From the NCBI RefSeq assembly GCF_041432775.1, contig NZ_JAPWAG010000010.1, positions 18,957-82,956 on the forward strand: a DNA stretch of 64,000 bases, read 5' to 3'. Positions 33,736 through 42,950 of this stretch are shown piece by piece. This DNA is from Pauljensenia sp902373545 (GTDB lineage: Bacteria > Actinomycetota > Actinomycetes > Actinomycetales > Actinomycetaceae). Under the pieces are notes generated by a model, which was not told the DNA's origin, did not search any database, and saw only the letters and a program-made list of their open reading frames with translations. A program made the position numbers and the translations under genes. Numbering within the stretch: position 1 is the first letter of the stretch; every line of letters begins with the position of its first letter.

Positions 33736-36700
33736 TCATCCCTCCTGTGCGGCCAGCGCGTCGGCGGCAGCTTCTATCTGGTCACGTGTCGGGGACGAGG
33801 CCGGGCCAACGACCGTCGACGCCAGAGCGCCCGCGCAGTTGGCGAGGAGAAGCGCCCTCTCCATGGGGATACCCTGCGCGAGGGAGGCCGCCAGGACACC
33901 GGAGTGCGCGTCCCCCGCGCCGTTCGTGTCGATTGCCTCAACCCTCGGTGTCGGTATCGCTGTTACGCCATCGGTGGTGTTCACTGCCGGCTGTGCGGAC
34001 ATGCAAACATAGGCGCCCTGTGCGCCTGCGCGCACGAGAACGGGACGATGCAGCAGGCTGGCCATCGCACGCGCCGCTTCGCGAGGCTCACGGCAATGGT
34101 CACGAACGCTCGCCTCACCTCTCTGGTGAGCGATCTCCTGGGCCTCCCTATGGTTCATCGACACGATGACCCCGTCGGTGGGCAGTCCGTCCGGGATGCC
34201 GATCACGGGGGAGACGTCCAGGATGACACGCACACCCTCGGGCAGGGCGCGCAGCGCTGCTTCTGCGGCCTCCCGGTTCGCTGGGTGATCCATGAGGTAA
34301 CCGTCGACGTAGAGCGCATCATGAGGGGTCATGGTTCGCGCAAAGTCCGCCCACGCGTTCGCGGGTGCCATCGTCTCGGCTCCCTTTGTGGAGATGAAGG
34401 TACGTTCGGCTCTGCGATCGATCAGAGCAACGCAGAAGCCGTTGTCCACCCCCTCCACTCGGGGACCGGCGTCGACGATTCCTTCGCGCGCGAGGGCCTG
34501 CTCGATCAGCGAGGCGTTGGGGCCCTCGCCGATTGGACTGAGGGAGATGGCCTCGGCCCCCATGCGGCGTGCCGCCACGAGCGCGTTCAAACCGCCACCC
34601 ACATGGGGTCCCTTGTCGGTCACCCACTTGGTGTAGGTTCCGTAGAACTCCGTCGTCATCGTGAATACACGGTCCACGAGGATCTGCCCCATGAGGACGA
34701 CGCGGCCCGCAGGGTCCTTGCCGTTGGTGGTTCCATGATCGCTGGGGATATGCGGTTCTGTGGAGTCGTCGTCCCTCGTTTTCTTTGAGACACATTCCCG
34801 CCGTTTGACGAGGCGTTCGGCCAGGGGAGCCAAAGCCGGGTGGGAAACCTTCTCGATCACGGCAAGGTTGTGCGCAGAGAAGCGTGTGTCCCCATAGGTC
34901 GCGCCGAAGATGGATCCGGCAATCGCCGAGATGATACCTGCGTCTCCCCCAAGGGACACCGACTTGAAGGGAGAAAACCCGTCGGCATAGCGTGCGATGA
35001 GGGCGAAGGCAGCAGGAACTGCCTGTGTCGGATGCGCGGACGTGCCGATCGAGCCGCGCAGGTGCTCGTGCATGTTGTCACGGAAGCTACGGACGACGTC
35101 GAGCGCCTTGCGCGCCGCCTGCAGCACGTCAGGATCGCTATTCGAGGAGCCACGCGGGGGAAGAGCCGCCACGTAGTTGATGGCTTCTTCCAGGTAGGAA
35201 GCGATGCCTGGGAGCCAGTAGTGTTTCCTGTCAATGCCCAACGAGACCGCTGCGGCGACCAGAGCGGCCGCCTGGAACTCCTGCTCGGTGACGTTCTCGT
35301 TTCCACAGGCCTGCCACACGGCTTCCGCGAAGGCCTCGGGATCTGTCGTCACGGTCGCGATGCCCACCGGAATAGCGCGCAGGACGTAGCGAGAGCCTGC
35401 GAGCTCGTCACCCGTACGTGTTCCGGCATCGCCCTCGGGTGGGAAACCATCGTCCGAGAGCAGCGCCAACGATGACGACAGGACCTCGCGCGTGATCTCC
35501 GTGAGCGTCCCGGCGGGCGCGCCCGGCATGGTGGGGTGCGAGGCATCGGCGTCCATCAGCCTCCGTCGCGTCTTGTAGTGTCTCTCAATCTGTGTGGAGG
35601 ACATGCCTCGGACGGGCAGCGCAACCGCGTCAGCCACGGCGACCCAGGCCAGCGCCTCGTAGGCGTGGGTGCGGCGCTCGAGCTCAACATCGTCTCGCTC
35701 TGTCAGGGTGCGAGCCGCGGCCTCGATCTGTTCGCGCGTGGGGCACGAGGACGGACCGGGCATCGTCGAGGCCAAGGCCCCCGCGCAGTTCGCAAGGACG
35801 ATGCTTCGCTCTATCGTGTTCCTCTGAGCGAGGGTTGCCGCGAGGGCCCCCGTCCAGACGCTGTAAGACCCGTCGTGGTCGGTGGACACGACGGTGGGGG
35901 CTGGGAAACGGGTCCGTGGCTTGCTCACCTTGTCCGTCGCGTGTCGCGGTCGAGCGAGGAAAGACTCGTACATCGTCGTGCTGATGAGCGCGGAGCGCTC
36001 GAAGAGGGACAGGATGAAACTCGCGGCCTGATGGGGGACGCGGGAGGCGTCGAAGGCGGTGCGATCGGACATGAATCGCTCACCCAAAGGCTGTACCGAC
36101 CGCTGGTCCAGTACCGTCAGTACGCTATCGTTGCGAACATTACGCGGACCGATGAATGCTCCCGACATGTCTTGGATCACTCGCACGTGCTGGGGGAGGT
36201 GAGCTAGCGCATGCTCGGCCGCCGCTAGAACAGGCGGATTGGTTTCGATCCCCGCGTCGATGTAGAGCACGTCGGAGGGGCCCAAGGTGCGGATGACCTC
36301 GTCCCATGCGTCCCGTGGCATGCCGGTGATTGTTTCTGTTTCGCCTGGTCCGAACTTTCTGGTGATGGGCGATATGAACCCGCTATCGTATCTCGCGATG
36401 CGAGGGCCAGCGTCGACGATCCCTTCGCGTGCCAGTGCATCAGTGATGACCGAGGCGCGCGGGCCCTGCCCGATCGGGCTCAGAGAGATGACCTCGACCC
36501 CCATGACGCGGGCCGCCCGCATGACCGTGAATGGGCGTGAGAGATAGACGCCCTTTCGGGTGGTCCACTCGTTCCCGGCGGGAATGGGGTCCTCCTCGGA
36601 GGCCCGGTCGTATCGAAGCATCAGTTCGGACATGACGATGACCCGGCCAGCTGAGGCGGTGGCCGTCGGGGACGAGGCCGTGGCTGTGTCCACGGGGCGC

Positions 36701-37794
36701 GTGCCGGTCGGCGCTTCAGGGGTGTTCGACGTGGTGGGCTTGGAGGATTCCTGCGTGTCCTCGCCAGTACCGATGGGTCCACGCAGTGAGAGCAGAGCTG
36801 TGGCGGCCTCGGTCAGGTGGAGCCCGGATACGCTTTCTACCTGGGCGAGGCCGCGGCCGACAAAGACCTCAAAGCCGAGGGCAGCGCCCAGGATTGCGCC
36901 CGCAATCGCGCCGATCGTGTCGGTATCGCCGCCCAGGTTGGCGGCGTCCAGCAGCGCCTGCGGGGAGGGGTCGCGCGCGAGCAGCGCGAAAGCCATGGGG
37001 ATCGCCTGCGCCGAAGCCACGGACGTGCCCACCTGCTCGACGAGGCATTCTAGGGACGAGGACGCGGGGTTAGCGACCAGCTGCATGGCCCTGCGCGTCG
37101 CCGCTACGACGTCTGGGTCGGGGGTCCACGCGCCGCGCTCGGGTAGGGAATCGACGTAGGTCACGGCCTTCCACAGCAGGGCCGTCATGTCCGAGGCAGC
37201 CGAACGAGGCGTATCGATCCCCATCGACACGGCCGCCGCCACGAGGGCAGCCGACTGGAAACCCTGACGCGTCGCGTGCGTGACCTGACAGGACGACCAG
37301 ACGGCATCCGCGAAAGCCTGAGGATCCTCCGTCGAGATCGCGATACCGATCGGGGTGACGCGCATCGCCGCGCCGTTTGTGGTACCCGCCCCGCCCACGC
37401 TCAGCGGGTCCTCGCCCGCGCGCACGCGCTCGAGGGCCGCCTTCGTGGAGGGGCCCAGCAGGTCGAGCGACCCGCGCTCGATCATCGAATCTTCCCAGGC
37501 CTGCAGCGCGTGGGCGAACTCGCCCGCGTCCAGGGCCACGCGACCCGAGGAGGAACCCCGGCCTCGTACCAGGAGGGAAGCAACCAGCAGCGCCTGCTCC
37601 GTGTCATCTGTGACCGACCCGGCCGGCATCCCCGGCGCGTAGGGCTGCGAGGCGTCCCCATCCACGAGGCCGGTAATGCGCCCGTACACCGCGCGGATCT
37701 GCTCCGGGGACATCGCCTGCGTCGGCATGCCCAGCGCGTCTCCGAGAGCCAGGCCAGCCAGGGCGCCATGTGCGTGAGAAAGACGAGGATCCAT
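33736..37794 (-). CDS. Duplicated ADP-ribosylglycohydrolase-PfkB fusion (units 1 and 2) with one intact site of each kind
   Basis: The 1352 residues hold two complete ARH-kinase units in one frame. Unit 1 ARH is intact: GDALGMP, SVTDDTEQ, GGAGTTNGAAMR and GGDTDTIGAIAG. Unit 1 kinase has lost GAGD (TDHDGSYSV). Unit 2 ARH is degenerate (VADAVALP, TEIT, GGDAGIIS), but unit 2 kinase keeps IDTNGAGDAHSG. So the hydrolase works at the N-terminus and the kinase at the C-terminus. ARH enzymes cleave N- or O-glycosidic ADP-ribose bonds; PfkB enzymes phosphorylate sugars or nucleosides. A hydrolyse-then-phosphorylate reaction is plausible, substrate unknown. The ATG follows GGAGGTG. First gene of the cluster. 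Confidence 0.85.
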   Translation of the reverse strand: MDPRLSHAHGALAGLALGDALGMPTQAMSPEQIRAVYGRITGLVDGDASQPYAPGMPAGSVTDDTEQALLVASLLVRGRGSSSGRVALDAGEFAHALQAWEDSMIERGSLDLLGPSTKAALERVRAGEDPLSVGGAGTTNGAAMRVTPIGIAISTEDPQAFADAVWSSCQVTHATRQGFQSAALVAAAVSMGIDTPRSAASDMTALLWKAVTYVDSLPERGAWTPDPDVVAATRRAMQLVANPASSSLECLVEQVGTSVASAQAIPMAFALLARDPSPQALLDAANLGGDTDTIGAIAGAILGAALGFEVFVGRGLAQVESVSGLHLTEAATALLSLRGPIGTGEDTQESSKPTTSNTPEAPTGTRPVDTATASSPTATASAGRVIVMSELMLRYDRASEEDPIPAGNEWTTRKGVYLSRPFTVMRAARVMGVEVISLSPIGQGPRASVITDALAREGIVDAGPRIARYDSGFISPITRKFGPGETETITGMPRDAWDEVIRTLGPSDVLYIDAGIETNPPVLAAAEHALAHLPQHVRVIQDMSGAFIGPRNVRNDSVLTVLDQRSVQPLGERFMSDRTAFDASRVPHQAASFILSLFERSALISTTMYESFLARPRHATDKVSKPRTRFPAPTVVSTDHDGSYSVWTGALAATLAQRNTIERSIVLANCAGALASTMPGPSSCPTREQIEAAARTLTERDDVELERRTHAYEALAWVAVADAVALPVRGMSSTQIERHYKTRRRLMDADASHPTMPGAPAGTLTEITREVLSSSLALLSDDGFPPEGDAGTRTGDELAGSRYVLRAIPVGIATVTTDPEAFAEAVWQACGNENVTEQEFQAAALVAAAVSLGIDRKHYWLPGIASYLEEAINYVAALPPRGSSNSDPDVLQAARKALDVVRSFRDNMHEHLRGSIGTSAHPTQAVPAAFALIARYADGFSPFKSVSLGGDAGIISAIAGSIFGATYGDTRFSAHNLAVIEKVSHPALAPLAERLVKRRECVSKKTRDDDSTEPHIPSDHGTTNGKDPAGRVVLMGQILVDRVFTMTTEFYGTYTKWVTDKGPHVGGGLNALVAARRMGAEAISLSPIGEGPNASLIEQALAREGIVDAGPRVEGVDNGFCVALIDRRAERTFISTKGAETMAPANAWADFARTMTPHDALYVDGYLMDHPANREAAEAALRALPEGVRVILDVSPVIGIPDGLPTDGVIVSMNHREAQEIAHQRGEASVRDHCREPREAARAMASLLHRPVLVRAGAQGAYVCMSAQPAVNTTDGVTAIPTPRVEAIDTNGAGDAHSGVLAASLAQGIPMERALLLANCAGALASTVVGPASSPTRDQIEAAADALAAQEG

Positions 37795-37864
37795 GCTGCA
37801 CCTCCGAAAGCGGGCGCGCGCCCGCAGATAGCGTGAACGCCCCGGAACGTTCCGAGGCGACCAG

Positions 37865-37936
37865 TAGGCCCAGGGGGACTCGAACCCCCAACCTACGGAT
37901 TAAAAGTCCGCTGCTCTACCATTGAGCTATAGGCCC
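37865..37936 (-). tRNA. tRNA-Lys (TTT)
   Basis: 72 nt. The acceptor stem pairs GGGCCTA with TGGGCCT (wobbles included), and the discriminator is A. The anticodon loop CTTTTAA between GCGGA and TCCGT gives TTT. The T-loop is GTTCGAG. CCA is not encoded. Its 3' end points at the ARH-PfkB cluster, which begins 70 bp downstream. Confidence 0.94.
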
Positions 37937-37967
37937 ATACGCAACATTGTAGAAGGAAGCGGTCCCC

Positions 37968-38597
37968 ATGGCCCAATCGAACACTCCGCGCCGCCCGGCC
38001 ATGCTCGACGCCGCCCGCGCCGAGGCGATCGTCGGCGACGAAGACCCCGCCTCCCTGTCCGCCGTCGCGCACACCGCCGCGTGGGCACTCATGGGTATCG
38101 GCGACGAGACCTTCAGCGACGAGGCCGTGGCCCGGCTGCGCGAAACCGTACGCGCTCGCGGGGTCGATACGATCGCGCACGTGTGGTCGCGCAGCCCCGA
38201 GTTCACCCTCCCCGGCGCGCTGTGGCGCGTCTACCTGCTCCACGAGTGGTACCACCGCGACCCGATCCTCGTGGCCGAGCGCTACGCCGAGGGCTCGCGC
38301 GCGCCCATCATCCAGGGCCTCGAAGCCCCCGTCGAGCTGCGCCCCCTGAGCCTCATCATGGAGGAGCTCGACTCACTGCTGCGCGGCGACCTCACCGACG
38401 ACGACCTCGAGTACGTGCTGCGCGAGGCCTCCCGCGCTATGCGCGTCCTCGCCGCCGGCGAGGCCGGGGCCCTGTGGATCGAAGACCCCACCGATCCGCT
38501 GGCCCACCGCGTCACCATGCGTCACTCCGCGCTGCTGGTCACCGCCGACGAGCTCGACGTCGCCGCGCGTGAGGCGGCGGTCGGTACGCTCGACTGA
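37968..38597 (+). CDS. Conserved hypothetical actinobacterial protein
   Basis: The 209-residue soluble protein has no signal peptide or membrane segment. Distinct stretches are LYNLL-like helices around PGALWRVYLLHEWYHRDP (about residues 83-100), EERYAEGS-type basic/acidic runs, and LIMEELDSLLRGDLTDDDLEYVLREA split over about residues 126-151. I do not recognise a named family. GAAGGA lies 11 nt before the ATG (37949-37957 region). It is followed by a Nudix gene on the same strand about 100 bp on and may share its transcript. Confidence 0.75.
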   Translation: MAQSNTPRRPAMLDAARAEAIVGDEDPASLSAVAHTAAWALMGIGDETFSDEAVARLRETVRARGVDTIAHVWSRSPEFTLPGALWRVYLLHEWYHRDPILVAERYAEGSRAPIIQGLEAPVELRPLSLIMEELDSLLRGDLTDDDLEYVLREASRAMRVLAAGEAGALWIEDPTDPLAHRVTMRHSALLVTADELDVAAREAAVGTLD

Positions 38598-38699
38598 GGA
38601 CCCGCGAGGCCAGCGGGCAGCGCCCGAATCGGCCACGACCTCGTGAAGGTGGCGCGCCCATCAGGGCGAGGGCGGCGCGGGGCGGCTACCCTGGAACCT

Positions 38700-39992
38700 A
38701 TGCGTCCGATGCCAGCCCCACGCCCCCAGCGACTCGTTCGCTCCGCGGGCGCGCTCGTCTGGCGCTTCGCTGACCCCACGCGCGTCGCCATCCCGGGCGA
38801 ACCCATCGACCCCGCGGACATCGAAGTCCTCATGGTCCACCGCCCCCGCTACCACGACTGGTCCTGGCCCAAAGGAAAAGCCGAAAACGGTGAGCCCCTG
38901 GTGGCCGCCGCCGTGCGCGAAGTCGAAGAGGAAACCGGACACGTCATCACCCTGGGCGTGCCCCTGACCACCCAGCGCTACCGCCTGGGCGGCGGACAAA
39001 CCAAGGAAGTCCACTACTGGGTGGGCACGCCCCTGCCCGCCGGCGACCCCTCCGCGCGCCTGCGTGCCCCCGTCGCCCGCGCGCCGCGCACCGAAATCGA
39101 CCGAACCACGTGGGCCACCCCCGAGGCAGCCGCCGACATGCTTACCCGCCGAGGCGACCGCCGCCTCCTCGCCGACATCGTCGCCCGTGCCCGCGAAGGT
39201 CGCCTCGCCACCTCCGCGATCATCGTCCTGCGCCCCGGCGCCGCCGATGCTGCCCCCGCCGACGAGGCCTCCCCGTCCACAGCCGACAAGCCCGGAACCG
39301 CGCCCGGCGCGACCTCCGCCGGACGCCCCACGCCGGGCCCACGCGCCGCCGCTGCACCCACCGCGCCCGGCGCACCCGCACCTCGCCCCGCACCCACTCC
39401 CGCGATGGTCGCCTCAGCGGCAGCACGCAGGGCAGCGCAGGTGGAGAAAGCCTCGTCCCTGAAGGCCGAGGCGGCGGCGCGTCACGTCGACCCCCCGCTC
39501 GGGCGTTTCGGCGTGCGCCAGGCCTTCGACCTCATCGACCTGCTCAGTGCCTTCGGCGTGGACCGCGCGTTCGCGTCCCCGAGCGCCCGCGCCCGCCAGG
39601 TCCTGGCGCCGTGGGCCGCGGTCGGCGGCGGCTCGGTGACCCTCGTCGACGCGCTCGCTGCGCCCCTCCAGGACGAGGCCGGGGCGGACAAGGACGCCCA
39701 GGCGCGCGCCGGACGGGTGCGAGCCTTTGCCGCGCAGCGCCTACGCGAGAGCGCCGGTACAACCCTCGTGTCGGTCACGGGATACGCGCGCGACCTCATT
39801 ATCGAAGAGCTGCGCGCCTACGGGTCGAGCGCTGTCGCGGGCTCGTCGCCCGCTGCTCTGAACCACAGTCAGATCCTGGTCGCCCACGTCGAACACAGCG
39901 CCGACGGGCTGGTTGTCGTCGCTGTCGAGACGCACAGCGTCACCACCAAAAACCCCGCCGTCCCGACGCGTAAAGCCTCCAAACGGCACTGA
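38700..39992 (+). CDS. Nudix hydrolase with degenerate phosphatase-like C-terminal domain (MutT1-like)
   Basis: The 430-residue protein has an intact Nudix box (G-x5-E-x7-REVEEETGHV, about residues 59-81) preceded by YHDWSWPKGKAENGE. It would hydrolyse a nucleoside diphosphate derivative such as 8-oxo-dGTP or a dinucleoside polyphosphate. A Pro/Ala linker follows (about 180-260), then a domain like the histidine-phosphatase half of mycobacterial MutT1. The catalytic RHG histidine motif is not present (RHVDPPLGRFGVRQAFD), so that half is probably inactive. The ATG at 38700 fits the family; binding site weak. Confidence 0.8.
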   Translation: MRPMPAPRPQRLVRSAGALVWRFADPTRVAIPGEPIDPADIEVLMVHRPRYHDWSWPKGKAENGEPLVAAAVREVEEETGHVITLGVPLTTQRYRLGGGQTKEVHYWVGTPLPAGDPSARLRAPVARAPRTEIDRTTWATPEAAADMLTRRGDRRLLADIVARAREGRLATSAIIVLRPGAADAAPADEASPSTADKPGTAPGATSAGRPTPGPRAAAAPTAPGAPAPRPAPTPAMVASAAARRAAQVEKASSLKAEAAARHVDPPLGRFGVRQAFDLIDLLSAFGVDRAFASPSARARQVLAPWAAVGGGSVTLVDALAAPLQDEAGADKDAQARAGRVRAFAAQRLRESAGTTLVSVTGYARDLIIEELRAYGSSAVAGSSPAALNHSQILVAHVEHSADGLVVVAVETHSVTTKNPAVPTRKASKRH

Positions 39993-40020
39993 GTCGCGTC
40001 GCCATGCGCGTGATCTGGTG

Positions 40021-40647
40021 TCACATGCGGGAGTTCTTAACCGACTGATCCAGCGTGGCGCCATCATCAACGCCAACGTAACAGGCGATGGTGCGGTCAC
40101 CGTTGGACCAGCTGCCCACGCTGGGATAGAGCCAGCCGAGGCTCAGCGATGAGCTGCCTAAGGGCGTCCCGACGTAGCGCTGAAAAGCTGCCGTACACTC
40201 TGCCTCAGCGGTGTCGCCGAGTTCGGTATCGGAGGGGCGGGTCTTATCGGTGACGGTGAAGGTGTGAATGACCTCGAAGTCATGCGTCTGGTTGCACGCC
40301 ACGGTCTCCACGTCGTAATCACCGTCCTCCCAGTCCTGGAAGCACTGTCCGACCGACAGGTCAACCTGGTCGGTGCGGGTTTCAGTGGGGCGGTTGTTGC
40401 CGTTGGTGGTGCCACCCGGGTTAGCGGCACCGGTCGGATTGGTGTTGGGGGTGGGAGCGGCGCCCGTGGGGATGCCGAAGGGGTTGCCGCCGGAGCTTCC
40501 GCTACTGGAGGAACTGGATGATGAGGTGTGCTCCTCGGTGTCCTCATCGTCATCATCCTTGTCGAAAGGTAGGAACGAGCAGGCAGAGAGACTGAGAATA
40601 GCGACGCAGGCGCCGAAAGCGAGTGCGGGGCGGGCAAAGCGGGACAT
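40021..40647 (-). CDS. Septum-formation family lipoprotein, paralog 7
   Basis: A 208-residue predicted lipoprotein: basic start MSRFARP, hydrophobic signal, and lipobox LSAC (Cys about residue 23). A Ser/Gly/Thr-rich linker precedes a septum-formation-type domain (DLSVGQCFQDWEDGD, ...CNQTHDFEVIHTF, CTAAFQRYVGTP, DRTIACYVGV). Conserved cysteines suggest disulfides outside the membrane. The ATG at 40647 follows AAGGAGAA. Its promoter is TTTACC-18-TATAGT (40736-40765). Last of seven paralogs. Confidence 0.8.
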   Translation of the reverse strand: MSRFARPALAFGACVAILSLSACSFLPFDKDDDDEDTEEHTSSSSSSSSGSSGGNPFGIPTGAAPTPNTNPTGAANPGGTTNGNNRPTETRTDQVDLSVGQCFQDWEDGDYDVETVACNQTHDFEVIHTFTVTDKTRPSDTELGDTAEAECTAAFQRYVGTPLGSSSLSLGWLYPSVGSWSNGDRTIACYVGVDDGATLDQSVKNSRM

Positions 40648-40735
40648 GATTCTCCTTGGGATGGCGGGCAACCCGGGGAGCTGCCTCGGTGGGGCGATCG
40701 TGGTGCCCAATGGCTCCATCGCTGTGCTGCAAGCA

Positions 40736-40765
40736 ACTATAACAAGAGAAAAACCGGGCGGTAAA
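40736..40765 (-). promoter_or_regulatory. Promoter of lipoprotein paralog 7; motif shared by the paralogs
   Basis: On the minus strand, TTTACC and TATAGT are separated by 18 bp. The same TTTACCG ... TTGTTATAGT arrangement precedes paralog 6 (41494-41523), and a TATATA version precedes paralogs 4 and 5 (42849-42878, 43555-43584). The 5' UTR of about 90 nt is also nearly identical between paralogs 6 and 7. A GC-rich inverted repeat (GGCGGTCCGGC / GCCGGGCCGCC) upstream at about 40770-40796 probably terminates the preceding gene. Confidence 0.6.
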
Positions 40766-40813
40766 GATGTGGCGGCCCGGCATCAGCCGGACCGCCACGC
40801 GCGCGACCTGGTG

Positions 40814-41404
40814 TCACATGCGGGAGAGTTTCGCGGATGTGGTCAGCTTGTGGCCATCTTCGTTGTACAAGTAACACAGGAGGCTGTGGTACCCCTTGTT
40901 CCAGCTTTCCTCGCCGGGATAGAGGGGGCCGATCGAGAACGTGCTTTGATCAGCGGGGATACCGACGTAGGTCTCAAATGCAGCGGCGCACTGTTCATCA
41001 GCAGTCGCGGCCATCACCTCGGTGGCGGGACGTGTTGCGTCGGTGAACTCGGAAATATGGAAGACCTCAATATCGTGAGCCTGGTCGCAGCTCGCATGCA
41101 GCATATGGGTGTAATCATCACGCACATCGCTGTAGCAATGCCCGAGCAGCATGTCACCCCGGAAGACGCGGCTCCCGAAGGGCTGATCCTCAGTAGCGTT
41201 GGGGTTGGATGAGGCGCTGGCTGTGGGGGTGGTTGGGCCGCTCTCGGGGGTGTCGTTGGTCGACGAGCTGCTCGAGGATGCGGCAGGGGCCGGTGTCTCC
41301 TTGTTGTCAGACTTGTCAGCGCCGGGCAAGAATGAGCAGGCAGACAGGCTCAGTAAGGCGGCGCAGGCAGCCAGGGCGAGGGAGGGACGGGCAAAGCGGG
41401 ACAT
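40814..41404 (-). CDS. Septum-formation family lipoprotein, paralog 6
   Basis: The 196-residue predicted lipoprotein opens MSRFARPSLALAACAALL with lipobox LSAC, then a Ser/Thr/Pro linker and the extracytoplasmic domain (LLGHCYSDVRDDYTHML, CDQAHDIEVFHI, CAAFETYVG-type region, LCYLYNEDG). It is closest to paralog 7, and their leader regions are almost identical. The ATG at 41404 follows AAGGAGAA. A GC-rich inverted repeat in the gap to the preceding gene probably separates transcripts. Confidence 0.8.
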   Translation of the reverse strand: MSRFARPSLALAACAALLSLSACSFLPGADKSDNKETPAPAASSSSSSTNDTPESGPTTPTASASSNPNATEDQPFGSRVFRGDMLLGHCYSDVRDDYTHMLHASCDQAHDIEVFHISEFTDATRPATEVMAATADEQCAAAFETYVGIPADQSTFSIGPLYPGEESWNKGYHSLLCYLYNEDGHKLTTSAKLSRM

Positions 41405-41576
41405 GATTCTCCTTGGGATGGCGGGCAACCCGGGGAGCTGCCTCGGTGGGGGCGATCGTGGAACCCGCGGGCTCCATCGCTGCGCGTCTAACCACTATAA
41501 CAAGAGAACAACCGAACGGTAAAAACGCGGCGGCCCGGCATCAGCCGGACCGCCACCACGGCGAGAAAGTCGCGAA

Positions 41577-42134
41577 TCACATGCCGGTGTTCTTCACGGA
41601 CTGACTCAGGGAGTCCTCCGTCAGCGGCACGGCGACGCAGGCGATGATGCGGTCGCCGTTGTCCCAGCTGTTCGAGCTCGGGAAGAACCAGGTCGTGTCC
41701 AGGGACGACTCGTCGTAGGGGGTTCCCACGTAGTCGGCGAATGCGGGGGTGCAGGCCTCGAAAGCCCTGTCGTTGAGCGTCTCGTAGTCGGGCAGCGTCG
41801 AATCCTCAATCGGCGCGACGAAGAACACCTCGCCCCAGTGCGGCGAGGAGCAGTCAACGGTCGTCAGGGGCGCGGAGGGGTCGGCCGGCTTCTGGACGCA
41901 CTGTCCAACGCTCAGGTTGCTCACGTTAGTGCGGGCCTCGTCGGGAATGATGGAGGCGTCCTGGTCAGCGGGGGAGCCTGCGGTGGCCTCGGCGGGGGAG
42001 CCTGCGGTGGCCTCGGAGGAGGCGGACTCGGGCGAGGCGGTGGAGTCAGCCGTGGTGGCGGACGAGCAGGCGGACAGGCTCAGGATGGCCGCGCAGGCGG
42101 CGAATGTGAGGGCGGGGCGCAGAGCGTGGGACAT
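41577..42134 (-). CDS. Septum-formation family lipoprotein, paralog 5
   Basis: A 185-residue predicted lipoprotein: MSHALRPALTFAACAAIL, lipobox LSAC at about residue 20, and an Ala/Ser/Glu-rich linker with the repeated AEATAGSP. Its domain contains LSVGQCVQKPADPSAP, CSSPHWGEVFFV and DRIIACVAVPL. The start at 42134 is preferred over the longer frame because GAGGAGAA precedes it and it gives a proper signal peptide. The upstream gap contains the 12-mer ACGAGGCCGTGG. Confidence 0.8.
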   Translation of the reverse strand: MSHALRPALTFAACAAILSLSACSSATTADSTASPESASSEATAGSPAEATAGSPADQDASIIPDEARTNVSNLSVGQCVQKPADPSAPLTTVDCSSPHWGEVFFVAPIEDSTLPDYETLNDRAFEACTPAFADYVGTPYDESSLDTTWFFPSSNSWDNGDRIIACVAVPLTEDSLSQSVKNTGM

Positions 42135-42307
42135 GGTTCTCCTCGTGATGGTGGGATTGTGGCAGGGTGATGGGCCACGAGGCCGTGGCAGGCGCGTGGG
42201 CACCCGCCGATAAGCCGCGCCCACTATAGCAACAGGTGTGGGCGGCGGGCTGTGTGGCGGGGGATGTGCTCTGGGTGCTCGAGGAGTCGAGCGCGTGACA
42301 GGTGAGT

Positions 42308-42760
42308 TTACAGGCCGGAGTCTCGCACAGACGCGGTCAGCTGCTCGTCGTCGGTGCGCACGGCGATGCAGACGATCTCGCGGTCGCCCTTGGCCCAGGT
42401 CTGCTTGGTTGGCGACATTGCGGTGTAGTCCAGCGTGGTTTCCTCGGGGGAGGTGCCGACGTAGGCCTCGAAGGTCTCGTAGCAGGTGTTGTACACGAGT
42501 TCGTCCATCTCATCGCGCGAGGGCATCGTGTCATTCTTGAGCGTGGTAACGGAGTAGACCTCGCCCGTGTGTGCCTCGGTGCATTCGGTGGTGGCCACCG
42601 AGTTGACCTGGCTGTTGAGAGGAACGAGGAGGCACTGTCCCACCGCCAGTTCGGTGCTTTGCGTGCGGTTGTTGAACGGCATGCTGGAGCAGGCGGACAG
42701 CGCAAGGCCCATGATGGCGGCGGCGCCGAGGGCAATCGTGGGGCGCAGAACGCGGGACAT
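42308..42760 (-). CDS. Septum-formation family lipoprotein, paralog 4
   Basis: A compact 150-residue predicted lipoprotein, with lipobox LSAC directly followed by the domain (ELAVGQCLLVPLNSQVNS, CTEAHTGEVYSV, CYETFEAYVGTSPEETTLD, DREIVCIAVRTDD). It is very similar to paralog 2. Its first codons and leader are part of a 217-bp segment duplicated at 43420-43636. The ATG follows AAGGAGAA. Confidence 0.82.
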   Translation of the reverse strand: MSRVLRPTIALGAAAIMGLALSACSSMPFNNRTQSTELAVGQCLLVPLNSQVNSVATTECTEAHTGEVYSVTTLKNDTMPSRDEMDELVYNTCYETFEAYVGTSPEETTLDYTAMSPTKQTWAKGDREIVCIAVRTDDEQLTASVRDSGL

Positions 42761-42930
42761 GATTCTCCTTGAGGTGGCGGGAGCGGCCAGCGGTGGGATG
42801 ACGAGGCCGTGGTAGGCGCGCGGGCACCGTCCGCGGCGCTTTGCCCACTATATAACAGAGGCGATACCGTGCGGTAAACGATCTCGTGCGCAACGCCCCA
42901 GTGGCGGTCCGGCCTGAGCCGAACCGCCAC
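42714..42930. repeat. 217-bp duplicated promoter/leader segment (second copy 43420-43636)
   Basis: The segment covers the first codons, ribosome binding site, promoter and preceding GC-rich inverted repeat of lipoprotein paralog 4. It recurs 706 bp away before paralog 3 with only about two differences in 217 bp. This marks a recent tandem duplication or gene conversion. Both copies include the 12-mer ACGAGGCCGTGG (42801, 43507). Confidence 0.9.
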
Positions 42931-42950
42931 GAGCGCGCGTAGAAGCGGGG

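Noticed and set aside
37795..37936. tRNA-Lys as the attachment site of an integrated island carrying the ARH-PfkB genes
   Set aside because: No integrase and no repeated tRNA 3' end were seen near 27.6-27.8 kb, so there is no direct evidence of integration.
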